DNA of 64,000 bases from assembly GCA_946811695.1 (NCBI GenBank), contig OX328123.1:10848698-10912697 (forward strand), in the 5' to 3' direction. Every line of letters begins with the position of its first letter. Within the stretch, counting starts at the first letter, position 1. The position numbers were made by a program, and so were the translations under genes. This document shows, one piece after another, positions 12,366 to 23,265 of this stretch. The notes under the pieces were generated by a model. It searched no databases. It saw nothing but the letters and a program-made list of their open reading frames with translations, and had not been told where the DNA came from. The DNA is from Gonocerus acuteangulatus. Lineage: Eukaryota > Arthropoda > Insecta > Hemiptera > Coreidae.

Positions 12366-15300
12366 GTTTTTTTTTCTTTTTTGAGGAATCTTCTATGTTT
12401 TATATTTCTTTGATATTTATCAGAAAGCTTGAATGTTTCTCCATAAAACTATAGTTAAATCAATTACTTCATTAATGGAAGCTAAATTAATAATGAATTT
12501 GGTTAAATATTGGTTAAGTATATATTTTTGTTTATATATTTATTTTAAAATAAAATCAATAAAAGCTTCTGAGAATCAAAACATATCCTGAAAGGTGAAT
12601 AAAGTTCTTAATTTGAGTTTAATTAATTATATAATAGTGATGGGTTGCTATTAGCAGATCTGTTATTATTTAGCAGTTAATCACCATTACAGTTAGCAGG
12701 TGACTGCTAACGACCAGCAATAACAGATGCTGTTGTTAGCAGATTGTGAGCCCCTGGCAAAACTCTACAATCGCAATCGTAGCAGGTAGCAGTATGCTCT
12801 ATCGATTCTCATTCTCTGTACCGACAAACTTGTCCCACGAACTGCTAACCTGCTAATTTTATTTCTACTCTTGTCGTAATCACTCAAGCGCAAAGAATAA
12901 AGAATTTAATCATGAGAACTGTTGATTATTAGGGATAACAAAATTAATAAAACACAAATACAATTATTGCGCACGTTGGTTAAAACAATTAAAATGAAAG
13001 AAAAAAACATCTCAAATTAAATATTTTACAAATAATAATTAATTAAACAATATTTTCATTTTTATTGATGACTATAGTGCTCGTATATCTCAAGGAATTT
13101 ATTTATATAAATAAATTTTGGAAATTGGAATATAGTAACCAACATATTCTGTGAATACCGTGCTGTAGTACTTCCTAACATTCTATGAAACTGTTCAACA
13201 AGAATTAGCAGTTAGCAGTTGTATCTGTTATTTCTAACTGCTAATCATTATTACTATTAGCAGTTTGAGCAGTTAATAGAAAATAGCACTATTGCCCATC
13301 ACTGTTATATAGTTAACCCAGGAAAAAAAAACACATGTGACTGTTGAATGCTCTTGCACTCGTAATGCCAGAATCAATTCAAGTGTCGTTGCTTTTTACT
13401 TGCTGTGCTTTTGTACAGTGGAAAAATAAAAAATTCAAAAAACTACACTAGGCAGCAACAGACACATGTTTCTGTTCAAATCCCAAAAAAAGAAAAAAAC
13501 AAACAAAAAAAAGATAACCATTTTCCTTAACGCCCCCACTTTTTAATAATTTCATGAGATATAATCAATTACTTCAGTTTTAGATATAAGTATTTAAGGA
13601 TAAATATTATTTTAAGAATTTATTAGGAATTATAAAATTAAATTGGAGAAGGCCCAAGAGTAGCTATTTGGCAACAAGAGAAATAATTTCATTGCCAATT
13701 TTTCTGACTTTAGTATTTGTTGAATTTCAACTGCTTCAATAAAATAACAAGCCTGTCCTTGATAATAGTTTAAAAAATCAACTATTTGGAACAGTTGTAT
13801 ATTGTTTTTAATTTTTGTCCAAATCTCATGTAACATTTTAACATTAATAATTTTTCCTTCTAGAAGTAAAAATGGTAGATTTTCCTTTGTTTTTGTTTTT
13901 TCTTGCAGAGCAGTAATTTTTGTTAGTCAATTACTCATTATTATAGTTATCAATTAAATATTATCTGGCACAGTTGACAAAGTTATTTATTTAGAGATAT
14001 TTTCTGAATAATATTAAACCAAAAAACTGATTTTAGGAAATAAATTGTCATTTTCCTAGTTTCTTTTTCTTTTTTTGAATTATAACATGAAAGCAAGAAA
14101 ACTTCTGTACTATAAGCCCCTCCTGAAATCAGTTTTCATAAAAGATGTTAAAATAAGAAGCTAAGGTGTATTTCCTTTTGTATCTTTTCTCTTTTTCAAC
14201 AGTTTTCAATTGTCTCAAAAATGACAAAAGGAAATACAAAATTAAGACTTAAAATAGATATTAATATTTATTATGAGTACCGTAAAATAAGGTCACATTA
14301 GTACAGTGAGGTGAAATTGGTATGAGGATATTTTCATTTCAAACAGAAACCAAAGGGCCGAACTTTGCACAAAGAGTAGGAACAGAAAAATATATACCTA
14401 TATATTTGTCTGTTCGCTCTCAGACAAATATATGAGGCTTCGACTTTCCAAAAAGGACATGTCCAAATCGTAAAACTATTCAGGGAACACAAAAAACATC
14501 TAAGCTAGCATAATTCCTTTAAGAAATTAATATTTACGAGGCCATACTAACATACATTTTCTTATTTTTGATGATACAGTGGAACATGGATAATTCAAAC
14601 TTTGATATTTCGAAGTTGTCTTTAATTCGAATATTTCTCTTGGTCCCTAGAATTTTGGGCATAAACAATGTAAAAAAATCGTGGTTAATTCGAATAAAAT
14701 TTTGGATATTTCGAATTTTTTTTGAGTCTATGCCTCCACTGGGAAGTGGGCAGATAGGCGGCCGATCTCAAATCTTGAGAAAATATTCTCCCCTCGGGTA
14801 AGAAGGATAGTAAGATACGGATGTAGGGGTTCCAGGACGAGGAGCGCGGCGGTCTCATAGTCTAGTTCTTGGACTCTAGGAGTTCTGCAAAGTGGTGGGT
14901 CGCGCTTCCTCCCTTCCAGGGGTTGTAGTTACAAATACCATCCTGTCGTTTTATCCTAGAATTCCCTCCCACCATCCCTTTCCATCTTCAATTCTTATTG
15001 TGTTATAAGTCAGTCAGTGTCTACATCTGTTGTATTTTTTGTGCCTTGAATTTTTTATGTACAGTGCAGTTCAGTGAGTTGTTGATTTAAGATGACGAAG
15101 CCTAGAAGTTATAAAACTTTAATGTAGTCAGAGAAAATATCTGCGATTAAAAAAGGTTGAAAACGGCATAAAGAAAAAATTTGAAATTGCCAAGGACATT
15201 GGAATTCCTCCTAACACTTTACCAACTTACCTGAAAAATAAAGAAAAACATTTTGCCCATGAAAATGACTTTTTTGATAAATTATTTACTACTTATGTAC

Positions 15301-18300
15301 GTAATCATCAATTCATGAAATGTTTGTTTTTCTTTAAATAAAATGTTTTTTGTTTTTTTTTTTCAAATTAAAAATGTAAAAATATGAAGTTCGATTTTTT
15401 AGCCCTCTATTTTCAAAAACTTTTGTAATTCGGATTTTGGATAATTCAAACTTTTTTATCGGTCCCTAGGGGTTCGAATTATCCAAGTTCCACTGTATTT
15501 AATGAATTTCCAAAAAACAGTTTTTGCTGTAAGGAAAAAAAAGTTTTTAGAAAAGAAATTAATTTGATGACAAAATGGACTTCCTAACCCATTTTGAAAG
15601 TCTTTGCCTGAAATAAGCAGTATAGGTTAATGCCAATTTCACCACACTGTTCTAATGTAAGCCCATTTCATGGTATCAAGTTATGCAAGCATGCTCGACA
15701 AAAATCATGCATTGCTTTATTCCTAATACCATTACTTTAAGCATGATAAACCATAAGTAAACAACTAGAATAATCACTTAAAACACTGCTTTGTTAGGAT
15801 TAAAAGTCCTCTGAGAATTCCTATGAATAAAGATCTCTTCCCTCATGAATTAGTTTCATTTCCAACATTTTTTTTGTTTGTATAGATTATTTACTAGCAT
15901 TTTAGGTATTTTGTCTGATGTATAACTCTATTAATTAATTATTTAAGGGGTAATACCACCTTGTGCGATCAAAATCAAATTCATTTTCTTGAATTTATAT
16001 ATAACAAATCAATCAATATTTTTTGATTCTTTATATCATACGTTTTATACGGGATGTTAAAGTAACCAAAGAAAATAAGATCCATTCTTCGAGAAAAATA
16101 AATAGTAAATGCTTTGTCTGAGAACCCCCTTTTTTCAGGGCTATAGTCTGCCGGCAACAATTTTTAATCTTGGAAGAAAAACTAAAATTATTTCGAAAGA
16201 AGAAGGTTAAATCTAGTAAAGTACGTAGGATTTTTAATAAATATTAATTTTTTCAAAAATGGTGAACAATTATTCATTTTCTATTAAAAAATCCGCCGAA
16301 AATCGGTCATAAAATTGTTATAATTCTAAGAATCAAAAAAATCTTACATATTACACTGGCAAATATCATTAGGAAGCAGCAGTTAAAATTTGAAGTTGAT
16401 CGGGCAAAAATTGAACACACCAGAGTATCGCCCGATTTGAAAAACATAGTTTTGAGAAAACGATTTTAAAGTTTATTATTCTGAAATGTTCATATTTTTC
16501 CTATTTCATTGTTTTTCATACTTTATTGTAATAAAGATAAAAAAAAATGGGTTTTAATTTTTAAATGTATTAAAGAAAGACCAAAAAAAAAAAATCTTAA
16601 CAATTAAAAAGGGACCAATCGAAACTTGCTCAAAAAAGTATGTTCAAATCAGCATCGCTTTCACTCGGCATCGGGACTTCACTCGAAAAATCGTATTTTT
16701 GCACATTTAAAAAAAATTGGTCTTCGCATAAACACTCTTGGATATCATTTTTGATTAGTTAAGGAAAAATTTTAGCCCTTTTAACAAAAATGGTAAAAAA
16801 AAGAGTTACAAGGTAGTATTACCCCTCAAGAAGAAGGCTTGAAATATGTTAAGAATTGTAATAATATATGTTATCATTATTAATTAAGTAAAAATGTATA
16901 GACTAATAACTAAAGGAATTTCATTAGTTAGATCAATCAGAACCGTGAATCAAAAATTACTTCCTTTCAAGATGTTAACATTTAGTACTTTTATTAGTTA
17001 ATTTTAAACTATTAACTTTCTTCATTGTGTCATGAAACAAAATCCGAATTTGAGCGATTAGCCTTCTTCTCAACTTGAGAACCAAAAATGTATGCACCAC
17101 CTTGATGTACCGCTCAGATGAGACGGTAACTGTAACCCTATTCTCTCAAAGAAATAAGGACAGATGACACCCAATTTTGACACTGCACACCATACAGTTA
17201 CTTATAGTCCAGGCAACGAACAGTTATAGATGGAAATGTTTGGAACACAACTTTGACTTTGTAACTTTGTTTGGGCTGGATAGGAGGTGAACATATCAAA
17301 AGTCCCCGCCCGTAGCCTTTGTGCCGGGGGGTTTAGAAGGTCCCATTTTTCGGGTTTTCACTTATATCTCAGAAAACACGCGTCCTAGCGACATAACCAT
17401 TCTATAACAAATGAAAGCTGATTAAATTTGCTACAAGTTCTATTGTAGCAAACTGTCATGATAATCTTCTAGTCATTTAATTCTATTTTCTGAAGAGATT
17501 CTTTTAATAATTGCAAATAGTTGGTCTTAGATTTAAATATTTATTTATTATAATTTAACTTTCAAAACGCATGATGTTTTATATGCTTTCTGGCTCTCCT
17601 TTTAAATGCTGTTTTTATTTTATTTTTTTATTCTTATTGCTTTCCTCTTGTTTTTATTTGTTTTCTTTTTGAAGCAGCTGCTATCAATTAAGGGTTTTTT
17701 TTTCTTACCTTTATCATCATACACTATTACTTATTACTATGTCTTCTGAGTTCTTTTCATTTGTCTACAATTTGAGTAGTTTAACATTTGCTCATAGGAG
17801 TTCAAATGTTTTGTTATTTTTTTTTCTTCCAAAATTCTCGAAATAATATCATTTCAGCTGAAAGACTTTAATTAATTTATTAATGGGTACCTACAAAGGG
17901 GACAATCAGGCGGCCAGAGCATAGTACTGACCACACTATCTCCCTAGTGTGCTGTACGGTCAAGAATCAGATACTTCTACACTTCCTCTCGGAGACCGTG
18001 ATGGATAAGTGAATTCCGGATAAGGCAGAGTCTACTGTATATATATATGATATTTGGAGAACTCTTTATTCGACATCTGATACTAGCAACATTCTCCAGC
18101 TGCCAAAACCCATTGAACTGGATTGTTCTTTTATACTGGGCAACTCTCATCATCCAGCCCACATTAAATGTATCTTAATCACTAAGAATAACTCTTAATA
18201 ATAATCATTTTTATTTTATTTTTATTTTTTATTTTTTTATTTTTTTTTTTTTTTTTGTAGAAAAGTCACTAATTTAAATAATTTATTTTGTAATTTAACA

Positions 18301-20701
18301 TTTAAAGTTAATGTATAATACTGCATGAATTATACTTTTTATTTGCTTATTTAAAGCAAAATCTTAAATTACCGCAGGAGCACCAAAATCAGCATAGCAC
18401 GTCTTTCATTACAATTTTGCTTACGTAATGGGCTGTATTCTATTTGAGGCATATTTAGATTTTTTTCACGAGAGTTTTGAAAAAATATTAAATGGTCTCA
18501 TGATTCATGTTGAGTTTTCCACTCATAGGCAACTATGCTGAAGAAAATTAAGATGAAGAGAAGGAACACAGAGCCAAACATCGCCAATCCAGAATCAACA
18601 AAGAGCCAAGCAACAGAATAGGACTTCATTTTAAACGAACTTAAAAGTGAAACAAATATTTTTACTACATGAGTATTTTTAAACTCTTTACTCAAGTATT
18701 CAAGATTTGTCTCATTCTTATGAATTTAGTGAAAGAGGATGTAAAGCTGATGTGAAATGGCGTGCTTTAAGATTAGGAAATGCTTTTATGTGGGTTACTA
18801 ATTTTGAGATTATTTCACTACATTCAGGAGCTGTTTCATATTTATCCGTATTCTATCACACGAGTTCCACTACAAATCATTTGTATCTTGTTTTCATTTG
18901 GTGACTCCGAAATAGGAGTCATATTAACCCCTCTTGTGTATAAAGTGTCTGACAGACACGAGGGAAATGTCAGTGACGTATGTTAGCAGCAGTGAGCATC
19001 TAGATTCTAGATGCTAACTGCTACCAACATACTTCACTCAAATTTCCCTTGTGTCTGTCAGACACTATACACACCAGGGGTTAATATGAAATTTTTCATT
19101 TCTTCAACAGTTTAAATATTGTTTTAAGTCAACTTTTGAACTTTTTTTTATTTTAAAGTAGTTCTATTTATTTATATGAGTAAAATATGTTTTACTAAAT
19201 TTTACATATAAAATGAAAAATATGTGACAGAATTTATTTTTTCTAATCTAATTTTTATGAATTGTAAAATGGAATAAAAATGATCTGTTCACATTCTGTT
19301 GTAAGGTTAAGGGACAAATAAATATTTAGAATTGAAACTGTAAGTTCTTTGTGTAATACAAAAGAGGTTAAGCTATTTTTTGTTTACAATATTAGTATGT
19401 TATACAGAAAACACAATGAATTACACAAGAGTTTTATGATTAAAATATTTTTAAAATATACCAAGAAACCTTGAATTAAGAGATTATTAGTTTTTGTGGA
19501 CATTTATTGAAAGAACATATTAAATTTTAAGGTTTATGGTTTATCATGCTTTGTTTGAGGAATACGTCATTGTAATATAACTATGTTCTAATTGTAGAAA
19601 TAAGATTTCAAAATAAAATTACATTATTATGCAAAACATACACTTTTTAGTCGGAGAGCTGGTAACACACGTTTTGTGAAGTGTTTTACGCATCTTTAAA
19701 TTTTGCTATATTGCATCTCCTGGGTGGATAAGAAGGAACCTAACTGTTGGCTAGCCTTACCTTGGGACACCAGGTACTGCCCATAAGGGAAAGGTTAAAA
19801 AAAGTATGGCTCAAAATAAGCATTTTATTCAGGAGCCAACAATGTTTAATGTAAAATAAAGGCAATTTTACAATGAATAATAAATAATGCAGACACTTTT
19901 AAGGGGCTTAACTTGTAAAAAAAAAAAAAAACTTTTTTTTTTTTTAATATTAAATGAAGTGTTTTGTTCTCACTGCGATTTAAACACTGTCTTCAATGTA
20001 CATTACAAATGGGCAGACAATTTTTGTGGGGTTTTATTGTGAGCTAACATGAAATTAAATGTTGTAATTAAACCCCACAAAAAGTGTCTGCCCTTGAACA
20101 AATATTTTCAATTATGTTAATTGAAGACGATGTTTAAATCACAACGGAAATAAAACACTTCATTTAATGTTCTAAAAAAACTTGGGTTTCTACTTTTTAC
20201 AAGTTAACCTCCTTAAAAGTGTCTGCTTTATTTAATATTCATTGTAAAATGGCCTTATTTTTACATTGAAGGTAGTTGGCTTCTGAAAAAACTCTATTTT
20301 TGGGCAATATTTTTTTGCACCTTTCCCCTAGTACCTGGTGTTCCACAGTAAGTCTAGCCAACACATACTTACCTTCTTATCTACCCAAAAGATGCACTAT
20401 AGCAAAATTTCAAGGAGCATAAAACACTTCATGTAACGTGCGTTACCAGTTCTCGGACTGTATAAAATGTCAAATATTCAGCAACAGTCATTAATTGATT
20501 GTTACTGGAACTAATTATAATTTTTAAAAATTGGGCTATGATCATTATTAGGCCACAATGCTGAAGAAGATGAAGGGGAAAATGAAGCGACGGAACACAG
20601 AGCCGTTTATGCAACAAGGCACCGGGCCCGGTGCAACCGGACTCAGCATCCCCGTTGTCACCGAAGCCTCTGAGAATGTCAATCATAACAACGAGTTCTA
20701 G
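6725..20701 (+). CDS. DGKQ: Diacylglycerol kinase theta-like, 3' part (multi-exon)
   Basis: Phosphorylates diacylglycerol to phosphatidic acid, ending DAG signalling. The window holds the C-terminal part of the DGK accessory domain in four spliced exons (6725-6851, 6948-7103, 9088-9244, 11308-11415), then alternative last exons at 18529-18621 and 20552-20701. All junctions are GT-AG and keep frame. Visible motifs, in order, are [69 protein letters not shown] and [13 protein letters not shown]. The HNKGVYV and SWGSGA wording points to type V (theta) rather than type II kinases; this is from knowledge of the family, not a search. The catalytic GGDGT motif, C1 domains and promoter lie upstream, outside the window. 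The gene is convergent with SPAG6. Confidence 0.88.
6948..7103 (+). CDS. DGKQ: DGKQ exon: HNKGVYV to ILNI segment
   Basis: The acceptor AACATAG|A completes the split Arg codon. The exon encodes [17 protein letters not shown] through [20 protein letters not shown] and ends at donor CTCAG|GTTAG. The intron before it is only 96 nt, far shorter than the others in this gene. Confidence 0.9.
7208..8122. mobile_element. Long foldback element, copy 1
   Basis: Nearly the whole 915 bp is an inverted repeat. The left end TAGTCCGAGAGCCAGCAACG is complementary to the right end CGTTGCTGGCTCTCCGACTA, and inner phrases such as ACCTGGTGTTYCAAGG pair across a centre near 7665. No protein is encoded. Copies 2 and 3 are at 19648-20461 and 32629-33521. 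It lies in a DGKQ intron. Confidence 0.85.
9088..9244 (+). CDS. DGKQ: DGKQ exon: [10 protein letters not shown] to RIAQ
   Basis: The acceptor TTTTTTCAG|C completes the split Ser codon, followed by [16 protein letters not shown] and [18 protein letters not shown], ending RIAQ at donor CAA|GTAAAT. This is the most conserved block of the accessory domain. Confidence 0.93.
9606..10077. mobile_element. Palindromic DNA element
   Basis: The left arm AAAAGTGGCCAAGTTCCAGG is complementary to the right arm CCTGGAACTTGGCCACTTTT. Further inside, GACAAGAACCTAATAATACC and CCCTCTCAC pair with GTGAGAGGGTATTATTAGG. Arms of about 130 bp surround a short unique centre. No coding capacity. Confidence 0.8.
10130..10200 (-). 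mobile_element. Fragment of SINE family B
   Basis: Short stretch with AGGGAAAGCCATC and GTGGGAATCAAACCCATGGC, the body and B-box region of a SINE-B copy in - orientation. Both ends are missing. Confidence 0.5.
11308..11415 (+). CDS. DGKQ: DGKQ exon: [13 protein letters not shown]
   Basis: 36 codons in phase 0: [20 protein letters not shown], then [16 protein letters not shown]. Acceptor TATAAG|GG, donor CTCAAG|GTACTA. Because it ends in phase 0, either downstream terminal exon can be joined in frame. Confidence 0.92.
11539..12292. mobile_element. hAT-like MITE full of ATTACGATTATAATC motifs
   Basis: The left end CAGTGCTGGGTATAATCATA is matched inversely by the right end TTAAGATTATGCCCAACACT. 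An imperfect 8-bp duplication (ttaagaat / ttatgaat) flanks it. The interior is a chain of degenerate GTAATTACGATTATAATCAC motifs in both orientations, so the element can fold on itself at many registers. hAT assignment rests on the CAGTG start and 8-bp duplication. Confidence 0.65.
12329..12372. repeat. Poly-T run
   Basis: About 36 consecutive T followed by an interrupted T tract. The length is likely polymorphic or assembly-uncertain. Confidence 0.9.
12635..13304. mobile_element. hAT-like MITE rich in GCAGTTAGCAG motifs
   Basis: Ends TAGTGATGGGTTGCTATTAG and (inverse) CAGTGATGGGCAATAGTG. Flanked by 8-bp duplications TTATATAA / TTATATAG (7 of 8 match). Subterminal CTGCTAA/TTAGCAG motifs repeat many times in both directions, as in hAT elements where transposase binds short subterminal repeats. 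No transposase ORF. Confidence 0.75.
14577..15495 (+). mobile_element. Tigger/pogo-like element, internally deleted
   Basis: Flanked by TA. The left end CAGTGGAACATGGATAATTC is the inverse of the right end GAATTATCCAAGTTCCACTG. The interior, from about 15092, encodes the remnant of a CENP-B-type helix-turn-helix (KPRSYKTL, then [14 protein letters not shown] and YLKNKEK) broken by stops and a frameshift. The DDE catalytic part is missing, so it is non-autonomous. Lies in the long DGKQ intron. Confidence 0.85.
15947..16825. mobile_element. MITE with GGGGTAATACCACCTTGT ends
   Basis: The left end GGGGTAATACCACCTTGT and right end ACAAGGTAGTATTACCCC are inverted repeats enclosing about 845 bp of noncoding DNA with many AAATCG/CGATTTT motifs. 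The superfamily is not clear; flanking duplications could not be fixed. Confidence 0.7.
16830..17877. other. Intronic DNA, no feature recognised
   Basis: AT-rich with a more mixed stretch at 17090-17400. No exon that fits the DGKQ frame and no recognisable transposon end. Confidence 0.4.
17878..17985. repeat. Dispersed repeat R
   Basis: Contains AATGGGTACCTACAAAGGGG, ATAGTACTGACCACACTATC and TCCCTAGTGTGCTGTACGGT. The same order of phrases occurs at 31427-31530, and related diverged phrases occur on the other strand near 34975 and 36538. Type unknown. Confidence 0.65.
18529..18621 (+). CDS. DGKQ: DGKQ alternative terminal exon a
   Basis: The acceptor CACTCATAG opens in phase 0 onto [16 protein letters not shown], then 14 more residues ending SQATE and TAG at 18619-18621. 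ATMLKK is the expected continuation after ...SALK in this family. A candidate AATAAA lies at 19273-19278. The paralogous exon b at 20552 starts with nearly the same residues, so the two look mutually exclusive. Confidence 0.85.
   Translation, partial: ATMLKKIKMKRRNTEPNIANPESTKSQATE
18919..19089. mobile_element. Foldback element family P
   Basis: A 171-bp near-perfect palindrome. The arm TCATATTAACCCCTCTTGTG pairs with CAGGGGTTAATATGA, and AAAGTGTCTGACAGACACGA pairs with GTGTCTGTCAGACACTATAC. The centre is CATCTAGATTCTAGATG. Family member of 55878-56037 and the half copy at 3010. It sits in the 3' UTR region of DGKQ exon a. Confidence 0.85.
19648..20461. mobile_element. Long foldback element, copy 2
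   Basis: Ends TAGTCGGAGAGCTGGTAACA and, inverted, the CGTTACCAGTTCTCGGACTG end. Inner arms again carry GCACCAGGTACTGC-like and AAAAGTGTCTGCC phrases that pair across the centre. It separates the two alternative last exons of DGKQ. Confidence 0.8.
20552..20701 (+). CDS. DGKQ: DGKQ alternative terminal exon b
   Basis: The acceptor ATTATTAG opens in phase 0 onto [18 protein letters not shown], then a Gly/Ser/Asn-rich tail of 31 residues ending HNNEF and TAG at 20699-20701. Base composition is clearly more GC-rich than the flanks, as expected for selected coding sequence. It lies about 90 bp beyond a foldback element (19648-20461). A candidate AATAAA is at 20911. Confidence 0.85.
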   Translation, partial: ATMLKKMKGKMKRRNTEPFMQQGTGPGATGLSIPVVTEASENVNHNNEF

Positions 20702-21839
20702 CTAATCACTTTTTCTGCCTTTTTTATAGGCACGCACTTAGTTAGCCATCTTTATTACCTAATATATACATATATATTTTCCTATAAATACATATATGTA
20801 TATAATTTCAGACCTCCATAAATAGGATTCTCTTCTTTTTTTTTTCTTTTTTTATTAATTTAATTATTCTTCCCTTTCCTTTCATTATGATTTAATGAGT
20901 AATATATAATAATAAATAACATAGAAATATTGTAAACTGTAATGTATTTATTACGATAAAGTATGGTAATTTTTTACCAAAAGCACAAGTTTTAATTCTA
21001 TCATATTGAATCTATGATAAAATTTTAATTGAGGATTCAATAAATTAGTCTACAAAACAAAGTAGTGGTCATTCAATGTGTTAAAAAGCATATTATCTAA
21101 CTTTTTTACATTTGTCGAATAATACCGAGTAGTAATAAATCTAAAATGACAGAAAAAAAAGGAAACCAAAAATTATTAAAGTAGAGGCTAATTCTGGTGG
21201 AATTATTTTTATGTGTGTATATTTGTTTATATATATATATATACACATTAATTTATATAATTGTTCGAGATTAACTAGAAAAGTGTAAATTTAATTAAAC
21301 ACTTAAACTCTAATGAGTAGTTAATCTGTAAATAATTGATAAAATATTAGGGGGAAAATTTACTGAGAAAATGACTAATACAAGAACGAGGGATACCATA
21401 TTATTCCTCAATAAACAAATAACTGTGACAAATGTTAAATTGGTACCTCAACAACATTACATTGAATGTTGAAGTTTGTGATTTTTATATATTGTTTTGT
21501 GTATAATTAGTATATATTTTAGATGATAATATAAATGCATATAAATACATAAATATATATATTTTTTATAGATTTTGATTAGGTAACATTGTTCTCATTT
21601 TCAAAGACACTATAAGTTTAGACTTTGTTTTAAAATTCTGTTATGTTTTTCATTGTGATTTATGTGAAGAAAAAAAAACAACAAACAAATCAAAAAGGTG
21701 ACTAACATTTCAATTTCTAGCATATACAAGAGAAATGCTAATGAAAAAAATACAAAAAAAACGAAGAGGTAATTATAGGATGAATGATTTCTTAAATGTC
21801 CAGAAATGCTTCTATCGATCAGTATAATGTTAGATTTAG
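20702..21839 (+). other. Probable 3' UTR / flank of DGKQ exon b
   Basis: AT-rich sequence after the exon b stop, with AATAAA at 20911 and short TATATA tracts (about 20760-20800 and 21227-21245). No further exon seen. Confidence 0.4.
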
Positions 21840-22390
21840 GAGCAGTTGTGAACATTCCAGAAATGGTTCAGGATCCAGAGCTCCTGAGGCAAGGCCTCAA
21901 ACAGGAAAATGGGTTTGAAGCACAGATGTTACTCTTAAGAATAGGGTATAACCGTCCGAGCCGGGCTGTGAGGATTGTTTATAGCGGCTCGTGACGATTT
22001 GTCGGTTTCGATGGCGAAATGCCTTTAACAAGAAATATTATTGCGTGAGAGTTTCGTAAAGTCTCGACTATGTAGATTGCGCCTGTTGGGGTCGGCCCAG
22101 GGCCTGGCTGAGTGAGATGTAATGCATTCAGACACATTACTGTAGTATCTAACCTGCGAGTTGTCTTGTACCCATTGCGATCGTGTCGGTAGTGACCGTA
22201 AAGCAAACTCCCCTTCCCTTCCTCGATCCCGATTCCCCATTGTCAACATGTCCCCCCCCCAATCCAGAAATGGAGGCGGAACATGAACCCAAAACGCGCT
22301 GTAGGTGTATGGGGCTCAGCCTGCCACAGTCGGCATGTTTCTGGAGCTTAACCGTGGTGGGCACACACGTTCAGTGCATTTTAAATACCT
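21840..22390. other. GC- and CpG-rich island between the convergent genes
   Basis: About 550 bp with far higher GC and CpG content (CGTCCGAGCCGGG, GCGATCGTGTCGG and similar) than anything nearby. ORFs in several frames on both strands reach 60-80 codons, but none has a recognisable domain or splice structure. Possible readings are a distal 3' UTR of DGKQ, a promoter-type CpG island, a noncoding RNA, or an insertion of different origin. The C10 run at 22251-22260 is notable. Confidence 0.4.
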
Positions 22391-23024
22391 CCATAACTCT
22401 ATTTTTATCGCTTTAGTATCACTATTGTATTTAAAGTATAAAAATATATATAAATATATATAAAATTAATCGGTTAATAAGAAAAAATGATTTAAAAAAA
22501 AAACAAAAAAAAAGGATATTATACATAAGCTCCGTACAATCTTTTCTCCAGAAAGGTTAACCATTCCGTTGCTGTTATTCTAAGAGAGATTTTAAAATTT
22601 TTGAGCAGATATGAGAATTTTAGAAAGAATTTAAGCAAGGAACTCCAAAAAACTTCCCGAGCACAATTCAATTGTGTATTTCACACTCTCCTCTCTGCGG
22701 GGTTCCTTTGCATTAAATACATCTCTAAGTACATTGTAACCCTTTATCTCTCAGATTATTATATATGTATATTATGTCATGTTGGTAAATAGACAAATTG
22801 TGAGTATATAGAGTAATAATAAATGTGACTCTGAAAAGCACAAAAAAGTGTTAATTCTTTTCACCTATTCCTAATCGCAGTTATCAAGCACAATATAAGT
22901 TAATGAATAAAAGCATTATACAAATTTTTGCATGCTTTCTTCAGCATCCTCATCCTCATATGTTACGAATAAGCCGGTGGTAGTGACGTACGAGTATAAT
23001 ACTCCTCAAGCTCTGCCATCATAT
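22391..23024. other. Intergenic, nothing recognised
   Basis: AT-rich with A runs. No supported gene or transposon boundary. Confidence 0.4.
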
Positions 23025-23265
23025 CAAGACCTTGGAAGAGAAAGGATGAATCCCGAAATCTGGATGTTGGGAAATCAAAGTCAAAGTTTTGAAAGTGCTT
23101 CAGGATAGCAAAGGCGGATGTTTACTCTATGGAATGGTAATTCATAAACCTGATTGGAAAAGTATGCATTTGAAATTCAATGTTATAAATACTAATGACT
23201 TCTGGGTAACAAAACGCTGTGAGGAGAGTTTCTGAGTCAGGATTCGCCCTTACTCCTCTAGTAAA
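23025..23265. mobile_element. MITE family L, truncated
   Basis: Starts at ACCTTGGAAGAGAAAGGATG and contains AAATCTGGATGTTGGGAAAT and GTGCTTCAGGATAGC, the inverse of phrases in the copies at 4071 and 58467. The other terminal repeat is missing. Confidence 0.65.

Noticed and set aside
11540..12454. Ile/Thr-rich ORF and Phe-rich ORF
   Set aside because: Produced by the ATTACGATTATAATC-rich MITE and by the poly-T run.
22025..22416. Several overlapping ORFs in the CpG-rich island
   Set aside because: ORFs of similar length occur in several frames on both strands because stop codons are rare in GC-rich DNA; none shows a domain or splice sites.
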